From a virus: DNA of 48,112 nucleotides. A program made the translations under genes and the position numbers. The stretch is taken from the IMG/VR virus record IMGVR_UViG_3300040815_001002, positions 1 to 48,112 of that record; one strand, 5' to 3'. Under the pieces are notes generated by a model. It did not search any database and had not been told where the DNA came from. It saw nothing but the letters and a program-made list of their open reading frames with translations. Positions 34,712 through 42,029 of this stretch are shown piece after piece. Positions within the stretch are counted from its first letter, which is position 1. The number at the start of each line of letters is the position of its first letter.

Positions 34712-35933
34712 AATTAACCTTTAGAAGAACGGTGTCAGGATTACATCTACCATTAAGTTTTGTATCAGTAGTAGCAATTTCATCCATAAACTTACGTAGT
34801 GCAACTTTGCCGGCGCCTTTAAATGCTTTTAGTTGTTCATCAGGCTTACGCAGTGTCTTTTGTATGCTTTCTTTTTCATTAAAGCCTATGATAGTAGTAC
34901 CTTTGACACCGAGTCCTGTGCCGTCTCGGCCCATACCTTTCGGATCAATATTTTGTGCTACATACTTTCCTAACTTACGTGTCTTTGTATTAAACACCCA
35001 TAACTCATTTGCTCCTACAATTACTGAAGGGTCAATTGATGCAAGTTTGTATTTTTCATCAGTCTTTGAATACTTGAGTTTTTCGACTAGTTTTGTAGCA
35101 CTCTTTGGTTTAGCCTTACGTGGCTTACGATTAGCTTTTGCACTATCAATAATAAAGTCTAGTGCTGCCATTAGTTCGTCAATAGCAGTACGGAATTTTT
35201 TAATATCACCTTTCTTAAGATGTGCATAACCTTCTTTGAGTTGAGCCCACTGATCTTGTGTATACTCGTCCATCTTTTTTAATTGTCCTGCTGTAGGCAT
35301 GCGTTCTAATTCGTCAAAGTCGTCAAGCACATCGTTATAAAATGTTTTCATCTTACGAGCGTGTGCCTGCGATGGCTGTAGTTTATTAAAATGTTTTTTG
35401 AAGTCAAAAGCTTTAGGATCAAATGTTTCTGGATCTGCAATCCAACCTTCAAGCCATTCGTCAATATCTTCAACCATATCTTGCGATTGATCACGAATAC
35501 GTTCTTGAATAGTAGGAACATATACGTTCTTTTTAGTCTTGTCTTCTGCTTTCTTTTCTTCTACTAGAGCAGCACCCTCTTCAGCAAGTTCGAGGATCCA
35601 TTTGTCTAGGCCTGTAATGTGTCCATTAGGCACAAGATCTGCCATATCATTTTCTAAAAGGTAAGCCGCACAAGCCCAATGACTCTTCCCACCAACTTTC
35701 CAATCTGGTAGTTTATTAATTGACGATACAATTTTTTTATCATATTTGTTTTTAATGTAGAGTTTGACACGTGTCAGCCACTCCTTTGATTCTACCTCAT
35801 AATGTGTATAATAGTGTGCTTTGTGCCATGTTAATTTTTTAGTAGGCATTAGTGGAAGCATGTTTGCTCCTCGACGTACTGCTCGTACTGTTTTTTTCTT
35901 AGGTTTTGCTGCCGCTTTATTAACTCTAGCCAT
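34710..35933 (-). CDS. Conserved 407-aa hypothetical protein
   Basis: Basic N-terminus (MARVNKAAAKPKKKTVRAVRRG), a helical and acidic middle (EWLEGWIADPETFDPKAF, MDEYTQDQWAQLKEGYAHLKKGD), a basic linker (KANRKPRKAKPKSATKLV) and a C-terminal beta-like part (ANELWVFNTKTRKLGKYVAQNIDPKGMGRDGTGLGVKGTTIIGF). No enzyme motif recognised. I recall long versions in marine T4-like phages. Basic regions suggest DNA or RNA contact. Overlaps the SWIM gene by 8 bases. Confidence 0.78.
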   Translation of the reverse strand: MARVNKAAAKPKKKTVRAVRRGANMLPLMPTKKLTWHKAHYYTHYEVESKEWLTRVKLYIKNKYDKKIVSSINKLPDWKVGGKSHWACAAYLLENDMADLVPNGHITGLDKWILELAEEGAALVEEKKAEDKTKKNVYVPTIQERIRDQSQDMVEDIDEWLEGWIADPETFDPKAFDFKKHFNKLQPSQAHARKMKTFYNDVLDDFDELERMPTAGQLKKMDEYTQDQWAQLKEGYAHLKKGDIKKFRTAIDELMAALDFIIDSAKANRKPRKAKPKSATKLVEKLKYSKTDEKYKLASIDPSVIVGANELWVFNTKTRKLGKYVAQNIDPKGMGRDGTGLGVKGTTIIGFNEKESIQKTLRKPDEQLKAFKGAGKVALRKFMDEIATTDTKLNGRCNPDTVLLKVN

Positions 35934-36126
35934 TGAATGCTTCCTCTACTTGTTTAATGTGCTTACACTTTTTAAACGCTGGACAGTCGCATGTAAAGCC
36001 TTTGTCCACCATTTCAATGTTATATATGCCTTTTGAACCTTCAGCGTTCCAAATTGTGCCTACTGCCCAGTGTGCATTTGTATTGATTGCATCGCTTGCG
36101 AAAATCTTAGGACCATACTTTGCCAT
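35926..36126 (-). CDS. SWIM-type zinc-finger protein
   Basis: 66 residues. GFTCDCPAFKKCKHIKQVEEAF has the SWIM pattern CxC...CxH (two cysteines, Cys, His binding zinc), preceded by a strand-rich NAHWAVGTIWNAEGSKGIYNIEMV. SWIM domains bind DNA or protein. A minimal stand-alone SWIM protein beside DNA ligase; role unknown. Confidence 0.85.
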   Translation of the reverse strand: MAKYGPKIFASDAINTNAHWAVGTIWNAEGSKGIYNIEMVDKGFTCDCPAFKKCKHIKQVEEAFNG

Positions 36127-36162
36127 TGTGCGCCTCTCATCTAATTTAATAAGAGTATACGG

Positions 36163-36381
36163 TCATTCGCCGTAATAGTCAAGAACTATTTTGAGAGCAT
36201 TCTTAAGTTTAGTATTGTGATCATAATCATCCGGATGGCCTTTTTGATGCAGCACAAAGTTGTCCAACTCGTCCACAGTCATGTTGTAGTGATCTTTGAG
36301 ACTGTGTACTGCCATTTGATCTACTACTTCACTATCCAGTTCATAAGTTTTTGGAATATCAAATTTTCTCGCCAACTTCAA
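36163..36381 (-). CDS. Small conserved-type hypothetical protein
   Basis: 72 residues, helical and acidic: MKLARKFDIPKTYELDSEVV, then SLKDHYNMTVDELDNFVLHQKGHPDDYDHNTKLKNALKIVLDYYGE. No family recognised. Overlaps the ligase end by 23 bases and so is translated with it. Confidence 0.7.
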   Translation of the reverse strand: MKLARKFDIPKTYELDSEVVDQMAVHSLKDHYNMTVDELDNFVLHQKGHPDDYDHNTKLKNALKIVLDYYGE

Positions 36382-37660
36382 ATCCTCTAAATGTTTTAAA
36401 GCGCGGGAAGCGCAAACTATATGTGCCGTCTTGATTTTGTGTAATAGCGTCTGCTCTTACCTCTACAAGATTTCCCTTAACACTATCGCGGTGATTCCAA
36501 AAATCATCACGATTAGCATCAGTGAAACCACTGCCGACATTAACAGCAATATGTCTGTCATCGTCGACTCCTTCGCAGACAAACGCTCCAAGGCGCCCTT
36601 CGTTGCGACCAGTACCTTCTTCAATGTCAGTCACCTCCAATGTTACTTCAATAAATGGTTTTGCTTTAAGCCAAGCATGTGTGCGCTTACATTCGTATGG
36701 CGCATCAATGTCTTTGATCATTACACCTTCATAGCCACCGTCTACAGCCGCTTTATTAAGCTCTACAAAGCGTTCTTGTCCTTCTAGGGTATCCAAGTCA
36801 ACATCTTCCCATTCACATGCTTGTACATGCTCTAAGATATCATTATTTTCTAATACCCAGTACTTGACTAGGTTGCTGCGATATGTTTGTGGTTTGTCCC
36901 AGCCACCTTCTAAAAAGTCTTTGAGCGGAATAAAGTCAAACAAGTGTAGTACAGCGTCAGTTGCTTTCTTACCATCTTTACGTTGCAGTTGCTTCATAAG
37001 GTCTTGAAAGTCAGCACTCATTACTTCGCCATCTAATACACAATCATATGGCGCAGGTTTTGCTGCTAGTACTGCTTCAATCTCTTCAATGATGTGCGGA
37101 AAGTTATGAAACTGTTTACCGTTACGTGAGAACAGTTCTACTTTGCCTCCGCGGCATACTGCTAGTACTCTTACACCATCTAGTTTGACTTCAATCTGCT
37201 TCTTACCCTTCATCTTCTTTTCATGTTTAGCACTGTCGTGTGCTAGTGCGCAGGTAAACACAGGCACAGTGCCAGGCGCTACTTTGTTTACAGTTTTTTC
37301 ACTTACACCACAGCGTAGATCTTTAATAAGGATTCTACGATAGAAGTCATTCCACTGTTTTACAGTTGCAGTATCCTTACACAAAATAATTGCATCACGG
37401 GCAGCGTGTCCTGTAAGACTACGATTAATAAGTTTACGGCATAGTTCTTTAAATGTAGGCCATGTAAGTCCTTGACCATCTACAGTTGCTTCGGGTACTT
37501 GTTTAACGCCAAATGTAACAAGCGGATCAAGTGCCATAGTAAGGCCTTCGAAAAACTCTGGCAACCCTTCATCCATTGCTTCTAATAAAATTGCCTCTTT
37601 TGCTAGACGACTGTTGTCTGCTTCTAGAAGTTTAATAATATTTTGTGGCTGTGTTCTCAT
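36359..37660 (-). CDS. 30: ATP-dependent DNA ligase (T4 gp30-like)
   Basis: 433 residues. Adenylation motif I KLDG with nucleophile K159 (QIEVKLDGVRV), motif III-like SRNGKQFHNFP, motif IV LDGEVMS, motif V YEGVMIKD, then the OB-fold with FIEVTLEVTDIEEGTGRNEGRLGAF. The N-terminal DNA-binding domain (1-145) includes GLPEFFEGL and SLTGHAARDA. Slightly shorter than T4 gp30 (487). Seals nicks in replication and repair. Confidence 0.95.
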   Translation of the reverse strand: MRTQPQNIIKLLEADNSRLAKEAILLEAMDEGLPEFFEGLTMALDPLVTFGVKQVPEATVDGQGLTWPTFKELCRKLINRSLTGHAARDAIILCKDTATVKQWNDFYRRILIKDLRCGVSEKTVNKVAPGTVPVFTCALAHDSAKHEKKMKGKKQIEVKLDGVRVLAVCRGGKVELFSRNGKQFHNFPHIIEEIEAVLAAKPAPYDCVLDGEVMSADFQDLMKQLQRKDGKKATDAVLHLFDFIPLKDFLEGGWDKPQTYRSNLVKYWVLENNDILEHVQACEWEDVDLDTLEGQERFVELNKAAVDGGYEGVMIKDIDAPYECKRTHAWLKAKPFIEVTLEVTDIEEGTGRNEGRLGAFVCEGVDDDRHIAVNVGSGFTDANRDDFWNHRDSVKGNLVEVRADAITQNQDGTYSLRFPRFKTFRGFEVGEKI

Positions 37661-37670
37661 GTTAAATCCT

Positions 37671-37862
37671 CTAAAAGGCTTCGGAATAGCCTTCTTTCAT
37701 AGCATTTTCATAAAATTTATTTGCACGATCGAGTTCACACTCGATTTGATAGTCAAGTTCACTATCAGTAAAATAATCAATAATTGCTTTATTTTTTCTG
37801 CGTTGAACGTTAAAGGCAATTGATTTATTATTATCAACTAGGATCATGTTTTTTGCTTTCAT
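37671..37862 (-). CDS. Small hypothetical protein upstream of ligase
   Basis: 63 residues: a strand-like N-terminus (KNMILVDNNKSIAFNV), a basic QRRKNK, and an acidic helix (DSELDYQIECELDRANKFYENAMKEG). No family recognised. Ten bases upstream of ligase in the same operon. Confidence 0.65.
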   Translation of the reverse strand: MKAKNMILVDNNKSIAFNVQRRKNKAIIDYFTDSELDYQIECELDRANKFYENAMKEGYSEAF

Positions 37863-37870
37863 AGTAACCT

Positions 37871-38494
37871 CTATATTTTAGCAAGTGGGATATAATTGTG
37901 GATTAAGTTATGTGTAAACGTCTCTTGTTTTCGTAATACCTCGACTGGAATTACATCAAAGGCAATAGTAACTCTATATTTGTCATTATTAAGCCATTCA
38001 GAGCTTCGATGACCATCACCGTCAGATTTTCCAAAGACACAAAGACCATCTTCACTCATTACACGAATAATATCTTTTTGACCTGGTATATCGTAATCAG
38101 TATGACTAGGATGTTCGCCTTCACTATTTACACAATAAAATCCGTGATAGGTTTTGTATTCTGGAGCCCAGTGACTGTGCCAGTCAATATTCATATCTTT
38201 ATCAAATAAGTTTGCCCAGCATCTTACATAGTACGTAGTATCTGGGTCTAATACTTCTTGAAAGTTTGTTACTAAATTAGTATATAATTTTTGTAATTCT
38301 TTACAAGGAAATGCAAAAAGATTATACCTTTGATGATAGTAACTTGTAAAACATCCATAAACGTTTTCGTCTTGTATAGGTGGAAAATGCTTACGCAGTT
38401 CGTCCTCTACTGCTGTACATGTTTTATATAATGTTTCATTGTCAATGTCTTCAAACTTCCAAAGCCAAAGATAATCTTCTACAACTTCTTTCAT
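37871..38494 (-). CDS. 2OG-Fe(II) oxygenase-like protein
   Basis: 207 residues from the ATG at 38492-38494, chosen because AAGGA is 6 bases upstream (it abuts an earlier ATG at 38500). Core TTYYVRCWANLFDKDMNIDWHSHWAPEYKTYHGFYCVN carries the HxH-type metal site; a later HRSSEW may supply the distal His, and YRVTIAFDVIP the last beta strand. Resembles phage putative 2OG oxygenases. First gene after the 38516-38543 promoter. Confidence 0.75.
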   Translation of the reverse strand: MKEVVEDYLWLWKFEDIDNETLYKTCTAVEDELRKHFPPIQDENVYGCFTSYYHQRYNLFAFPCKELQKLYTNLVTNFQEVLDPDTTYYVRCWANLFDKDMNIDWHSHWAPEYKTYHGFYCVNSEGEHPSHTDYDIPGQKDIIRVMSEDGLCVFGKSDGDGHRSSEWLNNDKYRVTIAFDVIPVEVLRKQETFTHNLIHNYIPLAKI

Positions 38495-38515
38495 AACCAT
38501 TCCTTATTTTTTATC

Positions 38516-38543
38516 ATAATAACACCTATTGATAAGATGTCAA
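38516..38543 (-). promoter_or_regulatory. Sigma70-type promoter
   Basis: TTGACA (38538-38543), 16-bp spacer, TATTAT (38516-38521), then a 20-base leader ending in AAGGA before the 37871-38494 oxygenase. Confidence 0.75.
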
Positions 38544-38548
38544 CCATT

Positions 38549-39214
38549 TTATAGAAAATTCTTATGACGAGCAATCGGCGGCAAAATATCTGTATCTACA
38601 CTGTGTACAAAAAACACTTGTGTTAATCTATCCTGGTCCTGGCTATTATAAAAACTATTAACTCCGTGATAACACTTATGATCAAAAATTATACACCTAT
38701 TATATAGATTTTGGAATCGAACACTTTCGTCAAAAGCAGAATTATGTGCAGTTATAGCATTATCATAATCAGTATCAATCCCATTGACATAAAAATTATT
38801 TTTAGCGTCACTCCAATCTAATTTGTTTTCGTCTTCTAAAGTAAAAAGACTGGTCCCACATTTTCGATCAATGTTAGGTGTTAAAAAAATAACTCCTGCA
38901 AATAAAACACCATCATCTTCGTGTATCCATCCTTTATTTTTAGGACTATTTGAATCACTTTCAAATGTAGGAATAATTTGAAACATTGATTGAACTTTTG
39001 CAGTAATATCTTCCTGCACTGGCATAAACAACGAAAATATTTTATTTATAAATTGCTGGTGAAATATTGGATCTATTACTTCCAGTTCACGTGTTCTTTT
39101 TCCAGGCCAAGCACCTTGTTCTTCTCTAGCAAATTCATGTTGGAGCGCCCAGTTTCTTACTCCGTCTGGATCACTATAAAAATTATCAACTACTATGCCG
39201 GGTATATTATCCAT
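38549..39214 (-). CDS. DUF6445-like putative 2OG-Fe(II) oxygenase
   Basis: 221 residues. VVDNFYSDPDGVRNWAL is the typical opening; KGWIHEDDGVLFAGVIFLTP gives HxD (H-E-D); IIFDHKCYHGVNSFYNSQ gives the distal His, and DRLTQVFFV the last strand with Arg. The GW-(I/V)-H-x-D-x-x-x-x-FAGVI-x-LTP pattern matches DUF6445 as I recall it. Substrate unknown. Confidence 0.8.
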   Translation of the reverse strand: MDNIPGIVVDNFYSDPDGVRNWALQHEFAREEQGAWPGKRTRELEVIDPIFHQQFINKIFSLFMPVQEDITAKVQSMFQIIPTFESDSNSPKNKGWIHEDDGVLFAGVIFLTPNIDRKCGTSLFTLEDENKLDWSDAKNNFYVNGIDTDYDNAITAHNSAFDESVRFQNLYNRCIIFDHKCYHGVNSFYNSQDQDRLTQVFFVHSVDTDILPPIARHKNFL

Positions 39215-39223
39215 CTGTATTCC

Positions 39224-39844
39224 TTATAATAATGTAAACAGCTCTTCCGAACCTATACTATTTTCAAACCATGTATTAAATGCTAACGCACATCTTAGTT
39301 TATTACTATAATTTCCTTCAACACTATGCCTGAGCCAACTCGGAAATAATATTAATACTCCAGTCTCTATAGGAAACTGTACTTGTGCCCACGCATATTT
39401 ATTATTAACTACTAATTCTTGATCTTGTTCCCATTTCACATACTTTTCAGTCTGATCATCATCTTTATAAAATTTGATGCCGGTATCTTCTTGTGTTGCA
39501 GAAACATAAAATGACCCACTTACTATACTGTTTTGATGACGATGTTGAAAAGTTTTTTGTTCTTGATCTTGATGCTTTGTAAGCCAACTTTGTGTAAATT
39601 TAAGTTTATTGTTTGTAGCTAATGTTTTTTTTGAATATTCGTCTAAACTATCCTTAATAAAATTATATGTAAGAGGAATTTCTTTTTGTCTATTTGTTAA
39701 AATACTTGTATCTGTCGATACAATCATATCTGTATAAATTTTATGATTAGCAAATTCGGCATTCAAAAGAACAGATTTTTCATGTTCATCTAAATCAATC
39801 TTATATATTCCTATCGGCGTAGGAAATAAATCAATTATTTCCAT
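39224..39844 (-). CDS. 2OG-Fe(II) oxygenase (2OG-FeII_Oxy_5 type)
   Basis: 206 residues. IIDLFPTPIGIYKIDL start, TFQHRHQNSIVSGSFYVSA (H-x-H-x-NS-x-x-SG-x-FY), TGVLILFPSWLRHSVEGN with distal His, and LRCALAFNTWF end, the full signature of this subfamily. Adjacent to a DUF6445-like oxygenase and followed by one base-overlapping small genes. Confidence 0.88.
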   Translation of the reverse strand: MEIIDLFPTPIGIYKIDLDEHEKSVLLNAEFANHKIYTDMIVSTDTSILTNRQKEIPLTYNFIKDSLDEYSKKTLATNNKLKFTQSWLTKHQDQEQKTFQHRHQNSIVSGSFYVSATQEDTGIKFYKDDDQTEKYVKWEQDQELVVNNKYAWAQVQFPIETGVLILFPSWLRHSVEGNYSNKLRCALAFNTWFENSIGSEELFTLL

Positions 39845-40070
39845 TAGCTCGTTCCGTTATATATGCGCCTTCTGCTTTATGATATGATGCCATCATTTCT
39901 GTAAACATGTTAGGACTTAATAATATAACTTCAAATCTGTCGTCGTCTTCGTTCCATTGTCGTATTACACAAACTTCGTCGTACAGAAACATTCCAACAT
40001 CCTCATAATTACCTTTGTCGTCAAGGATCTGTACTGAAGTTTCATCAGCATCCATTTCAATAGTAAACAT
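39831..40070 (-). CDS. Small acidic hypothetical protein
   Basis: 79 residues; MFTIEMDADETSVQILDDKGNYEDVGMFLYDEVCVIRQWNEDDDRFEVILLS reads as an acidic beta-barrel-like small protein, then a helix (MFTEMMASYHKAEGAYI). No family recognised. It starts with a TAATG overlap and overlaps the oxygenase by 14 bases. Confidence 0.72.
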   Translation of the reverse strand: MFTIEMDADETSVQILDDKGNYEDVGMFLYDEVCVIRQWNEDDDRFEVILLSPNMFTEMMASYHKAEGAYITERANGNN

Positions 40071-40231
40071 TACTTCTCCGTTATTACAACATCTGATTTA
40101 TCGCCACAATGCGGACAAAACTTGTGTCCTCTTTCGATACAATATCTTTCTTCCATTGTAGCATAACTCCAATGATTCTTGCATTTTGTGCATGTGAGAT
40201 GATAAATGATTTCCTTTTGAGCTCTTATCAT
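40070..40231 (-). CDS. Small zinc-ribbon protein
   Basis: 53 residues with CTKCKNHWSYATMEERYCIERGHKFCPHCG: two CxxC knuckles (C14/C17 and C39/C42), a rubredoxin-like zinc ribbon. Ends TEK then TAA overlapping the next ATG. RBS is weak. An AATAAATA sequence (40237-40244) lies only 6 bases before the ATG, too close for a late promoter with a normal leader. Confidence 0.75.
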   Translation of the reverse strand: MIRAQKEIIYHLTCTKCKNHWSYATMEERYCIERGHKFCPHCGDKSDVVITEK

Positions 40232-40248
40232 ACTAATATTTATTTTAG

Positions 40249-40902
40249 CTATTTGCCTATTCGTCGATTTATGATAGACTGTTCGTCTAAGGTTCTATCC
40301 ATATTGTGATCTAAAGATGGATCTGTAGATTCAAAAGGCATACCTAACAACGGACGTCCGTCCCAGCCAAAATTTGTACTATCACCTTCGGCATCTACAT
40401 ATTGTATAAATGCTTGTACTATTTCTTTTCCCTTATACTTTCCAGGTCTCCAGTGCATTTGATCTCTTCCACTATATAACAATGCATCACCTACATCTAG
40501 TGTTGTTTCTAAAACTGTATGATTATACATTTCTACAGACAATGGCCATTTATCGTTATCGTTATCCTCTAATGTAATACTTAGAGTATATTCAGAACTT
40601 CTACGATCTAAGTGCTCTGTTAAAGATGCTCCTGTACGATATATTCTGCAATAACTGTATGTTGGAATTAATTTTCTTTCTAGTTTTTCTTCTATTGTAC
40701 TTTGAATATGTGTTGATAATATTTCAGTACAAAACGGACTATATAAACTTAGGCTTTCAGGATGACGTTCATCTGTAATATTATTTCCATTTAGGTTTAT
40801 ATGTTTATCTATTAGTCTAATCTCACTTGATACAAAACTACAGAGTTCTTTTGATACTAGATTTTTAATGACAATACCTAAATCTTTTTTTGTATTATAC
40901 AA
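40249..40902 (-). CDS. Prolyl-4-hydroxylase-like 2OG-Fe(II) oxygenase
   Basis: 217 residues with classical P4H-type motifs: YSYCRIYRTGASLTEHLDR (H97, D99), SEYTLSITLEDN, GDALLYSGRDQMHWRPG (distal H150) and a downstream Lys in KGKEIVQAFIQYVD. The most canonical oxygenase of the set. Ends with LLGMPFESTDPSLDHN and a basic tail. Overlaps the metallophosphoesterase gene by 8 bases. Confidence 0.87.
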   Translation of the reverse strand: MYNTKKDLGIVIKNLVSKELCSFVSSEIRLIDKHINLNGNNITDERHPESLSLYSPFCTEILSTHIQSTIEEKLERKLIPTYSYCRIYRTGASLTEHLDRRSSEYTLSITLEDNDNDKWPLSVEMYNHTVLETTLDVGDALLYSGRDQMHWRPGKYKGKEIVQAFIQYVDAEGDSTNFGWDGRPLLGMPFESTDPSLDHNMDRTLDEQSIINRRIGK

Positions 40903-41416
40903 TTCTTAACTCCTCAATGTTTACAGGTTTATAGTCTGTTTGCTCAACGCACACACACTTGTACGGGCCTTCTGGTGAAGGGTTAGTGTGTATGTGTCCG
41001 TGAATGTTCAACAACGGCTTGCTGCCAAACCTATGCGATTCAGCAAGAGTACTAGCATGTTGTGGAGTGTGACTGAACAACAACCCTTTGTCGCTCATGT
41101 CTATCCACATCTGCATGTCTTTGAAGAACGGCGCAAGATGCTTTGGGTTATCGTGGTTACCAAGAACAAGTCTTTTCTTACCAGGTAACTTAGCAAAGTT
41201 TGCAGTTAACCAATCAACTTTGTCAAGTCCGAACAATACGTCACCACAGTGGATAACAGTATCGTTAGGACCAACTGTATCGTTCCAGTTATCTAACATA
41301 CACTGGTTCATATGATCAACACTATCAAACTCTCTACACGGCTTACCGACATAATCCTTAAAAGTAAGTATCCCTGCGTGGTTAAAGTGTGTATCACTAA
41401 TAACGAATGTTGCCAT
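40895..41416 (-). CDS. Calcineurin-like metallophosphoesterase
   Basis: 173 residues with all five blocks: D8-x-H10 (ISDTHFNH), HCGDVLFG, LGNHD, FSHTP and NIHGHIH. Phage enzymes of this type are often phosphodiesterases of unknown substrate. First gene behind the 41446-41473 promoter. Confidence 0.92.
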   Translation of the reverse strand: MATFVISDTHFNHAGILTFKDYVGKPCREFDSVDHMNQCMLDNWNDTVGPNDTVIHCGDVLFGLDKVDWLTANFAKLPGKKRLVLGNHDNPKHLAPFFKDMQMWIDMSDKGLLFSHTPQHASTLAESHRFGSKPLLNIHGHIHTNPSPEGPYKCVCVEQTDYKPVNIEELRIV

Positions 41417-41445
41417 AGACTTGTGCCCTTCTAGTTAATAAAATT

Positions 41446-41473
41446 ATTATAGCATCTATATGCTGTCTGTCAA
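41446..41473 (-). promoter_or_regulatory. Sigma70-type promoter of phosphoesterase operon
   Basis: TTGACA (41468-41473), 16-bp spacer, TATAAT (41446-41451). The spacer region holds the inverted repeat AGCAT-CTAT-ATGCT (41451-41464). Located just downstream of tRNA-Pro. Confidence 0.8.
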
Positions 41474-41481
41474 CCTGTATA

Positions 41482-41558
41482 TGGTCGGAGTAGTAGGATT
41501 CGAACCTACGACCTCTGGTTCCCAAAACCAGCGCACTACCAAGCTGTGCTATACTCCG
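41482..41558 (-). tRNA. tRNA-Pro(UGG)
   Basis: 77 bases, cloverleaf with 7-bp acceptor CGGAGTA/TACTCCG, anticodon loop TTTGGGA (anticodon TGG), T-loop TTCGAAT and encoded CCA at 41482-41484. Confidence 0.95.
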
Positions 41559-41563
41559 TAATT

Positions 41564-41637
41564 TGGCATCGGTGCAGGGAGTCGAACCCCAGCTTGCTCT
41601 TTTGGAGAGAGCCGTGCTACCGTAACACTTCACCGAC
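41564..41637 (-). tRNA. tRNA-Trp(CCA)
   Basis: 74 bases, acceptor GTCGGTG/CACCGAT, anticodon loop CTCCAAA (anticodon CCA), discriminator G and encoded CCA. T arm contains two weak pairs but keeps TTCGACT. Confidence 0.92.
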
Positions 41638-41651
41638 ATAACTTTTTTAAA

Positions 41652-41725
41652 ACTACACTATCTTTGACCCTTTCGAGGCCTCTGTCTCTGCAAAGACACC
41701 TTATTGCAGTAAGGCGTAGTGTAGT
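41652..41725 (-). ncRNA. Candidate structured RNA with complementary hairpin loops
   Basis: 74-base tRNA-sized element between the terminator and tRNA-Trp. A perfect 9-bp closing stem pairs 41717-41725 with 41652-41660. Inside are three hairpins: 41699-41714 (stem CCTTA/TAAGG, loop CTGCAA), the directly adjacent 41683-41698 (stem TGTCT/AGACA, loop TTGCAG) and 41666-41680 (stem GGCC/GGTC, 7-nt loop TCGAAAG). The first two loops are exact reverse complements, allowing a 6-bp kissing contact, an alternative duplex or dimerisation. No tRNA D-loop GG or T-loop; not a normal tRNA. Could be a degenerate tRNA or an analogue of the stable RNAs C/D in the T4 tRNA region. Confidence 0.6.
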
Positions 41726-41728
41726 CAT

Positions 41729-41764
41729 AAAAAAAGCCCCTAACCGAATTAACTGCTAGGGGCT
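41729..41764 (-). terminator. Rho-independent terminator
   Basis: Minus strand GCCCCTA-N13-TAGGGGC-like stem (41736-41764) followed by TTTTTTT (41735-41729). Ends transcription from the promoter at 41889-41917. Confidence 0.9.
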
Positions 41765-41794
41765 TATCTAAAATAACTTTATTAAAAAGTCACG

Positions 41795-41857
41795 TCAAGA
41801 CATACCCCAACTTAATGGCGGCCAACATGTAATATATGTTGTGTTAGTCTGTGACAT
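41795..41857 (-). CDS. 20-residue peptide in its own transcription unit
   Basis: ATG at 41855-41857 preceded by AAGGAACATTAAC; 20 codons, polar N-terminus (MSQTNTTYIT) then a Cys-Trp-Pro-Pro stretch and Trp-Gly, stop TGA. It lies alone between a consensus promoter and a strong terminator, giving an mRNA of about 150 bases. Could be a tiny membrane/inhibitory peptide, an attenuation leader, or fortuitous within an sRNA. Confidence 0.5.
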   Translation of the reverse strand: MSQTNTTYITCWPPLSWGMS

Positions 41858-41883
41858 GTTAATGTTCCTTATTTCTTATTATG

Positions 41884-41917
41884 TATTTATAATACACTCT
41901 TATTTATCGTTTGTCAA
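41884..41917 (-). promoter_or_regulatory. Overlapping sigma70 and late promoter
   Basis: TTGACA (41912-41917), 17-bp spacer, TATTAT (41889-41894). A perfect late box TATAAATA (41884-41891) overlaps the -10, and GATAAATA (41901-41908) lies in the spacer, so the unit could be read both early and late. Confidence 0.8.
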
Positions 41918-41952
41918 CCACTATTTGACAATTTAGATAGAATATTTTAAAT

Positions 41953-42027
41953 TGGTATCCCGTAGGGGAATCGAACCCCTCTTTACAGGTTGAAAACCTG
42001 TTGTCCTAACCGATAGACGAACGGGAC
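41953..42027 (-). tRNA. tRNA-Glu(UUC)
   Basis: 75 bases; acceptor GTCCCGT/ACGGGAT, anticodon loop TTTTCAA (anticodon TTC), T-loop TTCGATT, encoded CCA at 41953-41955. Confidence 0.95.
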
Positions 42028-42029
42028 AA

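Noticed and set aside
39031-39040. TATAAATA-like sequence inside the DUF6445-like gene
   Set aside because: Internal, palindromic AT-rich sequence with no start codon at the proper distance.
40237-40244. Late promoter AATAAATA before the zinc-ribbon gene
   Set aside because: Only 6 bases upstream of the ATG, so transcription would begin within the coding sequence.
41397-41639. 80-codon minus-strand open frame across tRNA-Pro and tRNA-Trp
   Set aside because: It is read straight through two complete tRNAs and a promoter; the translation contains tRNA-derived sequence and has no sensible RBS.
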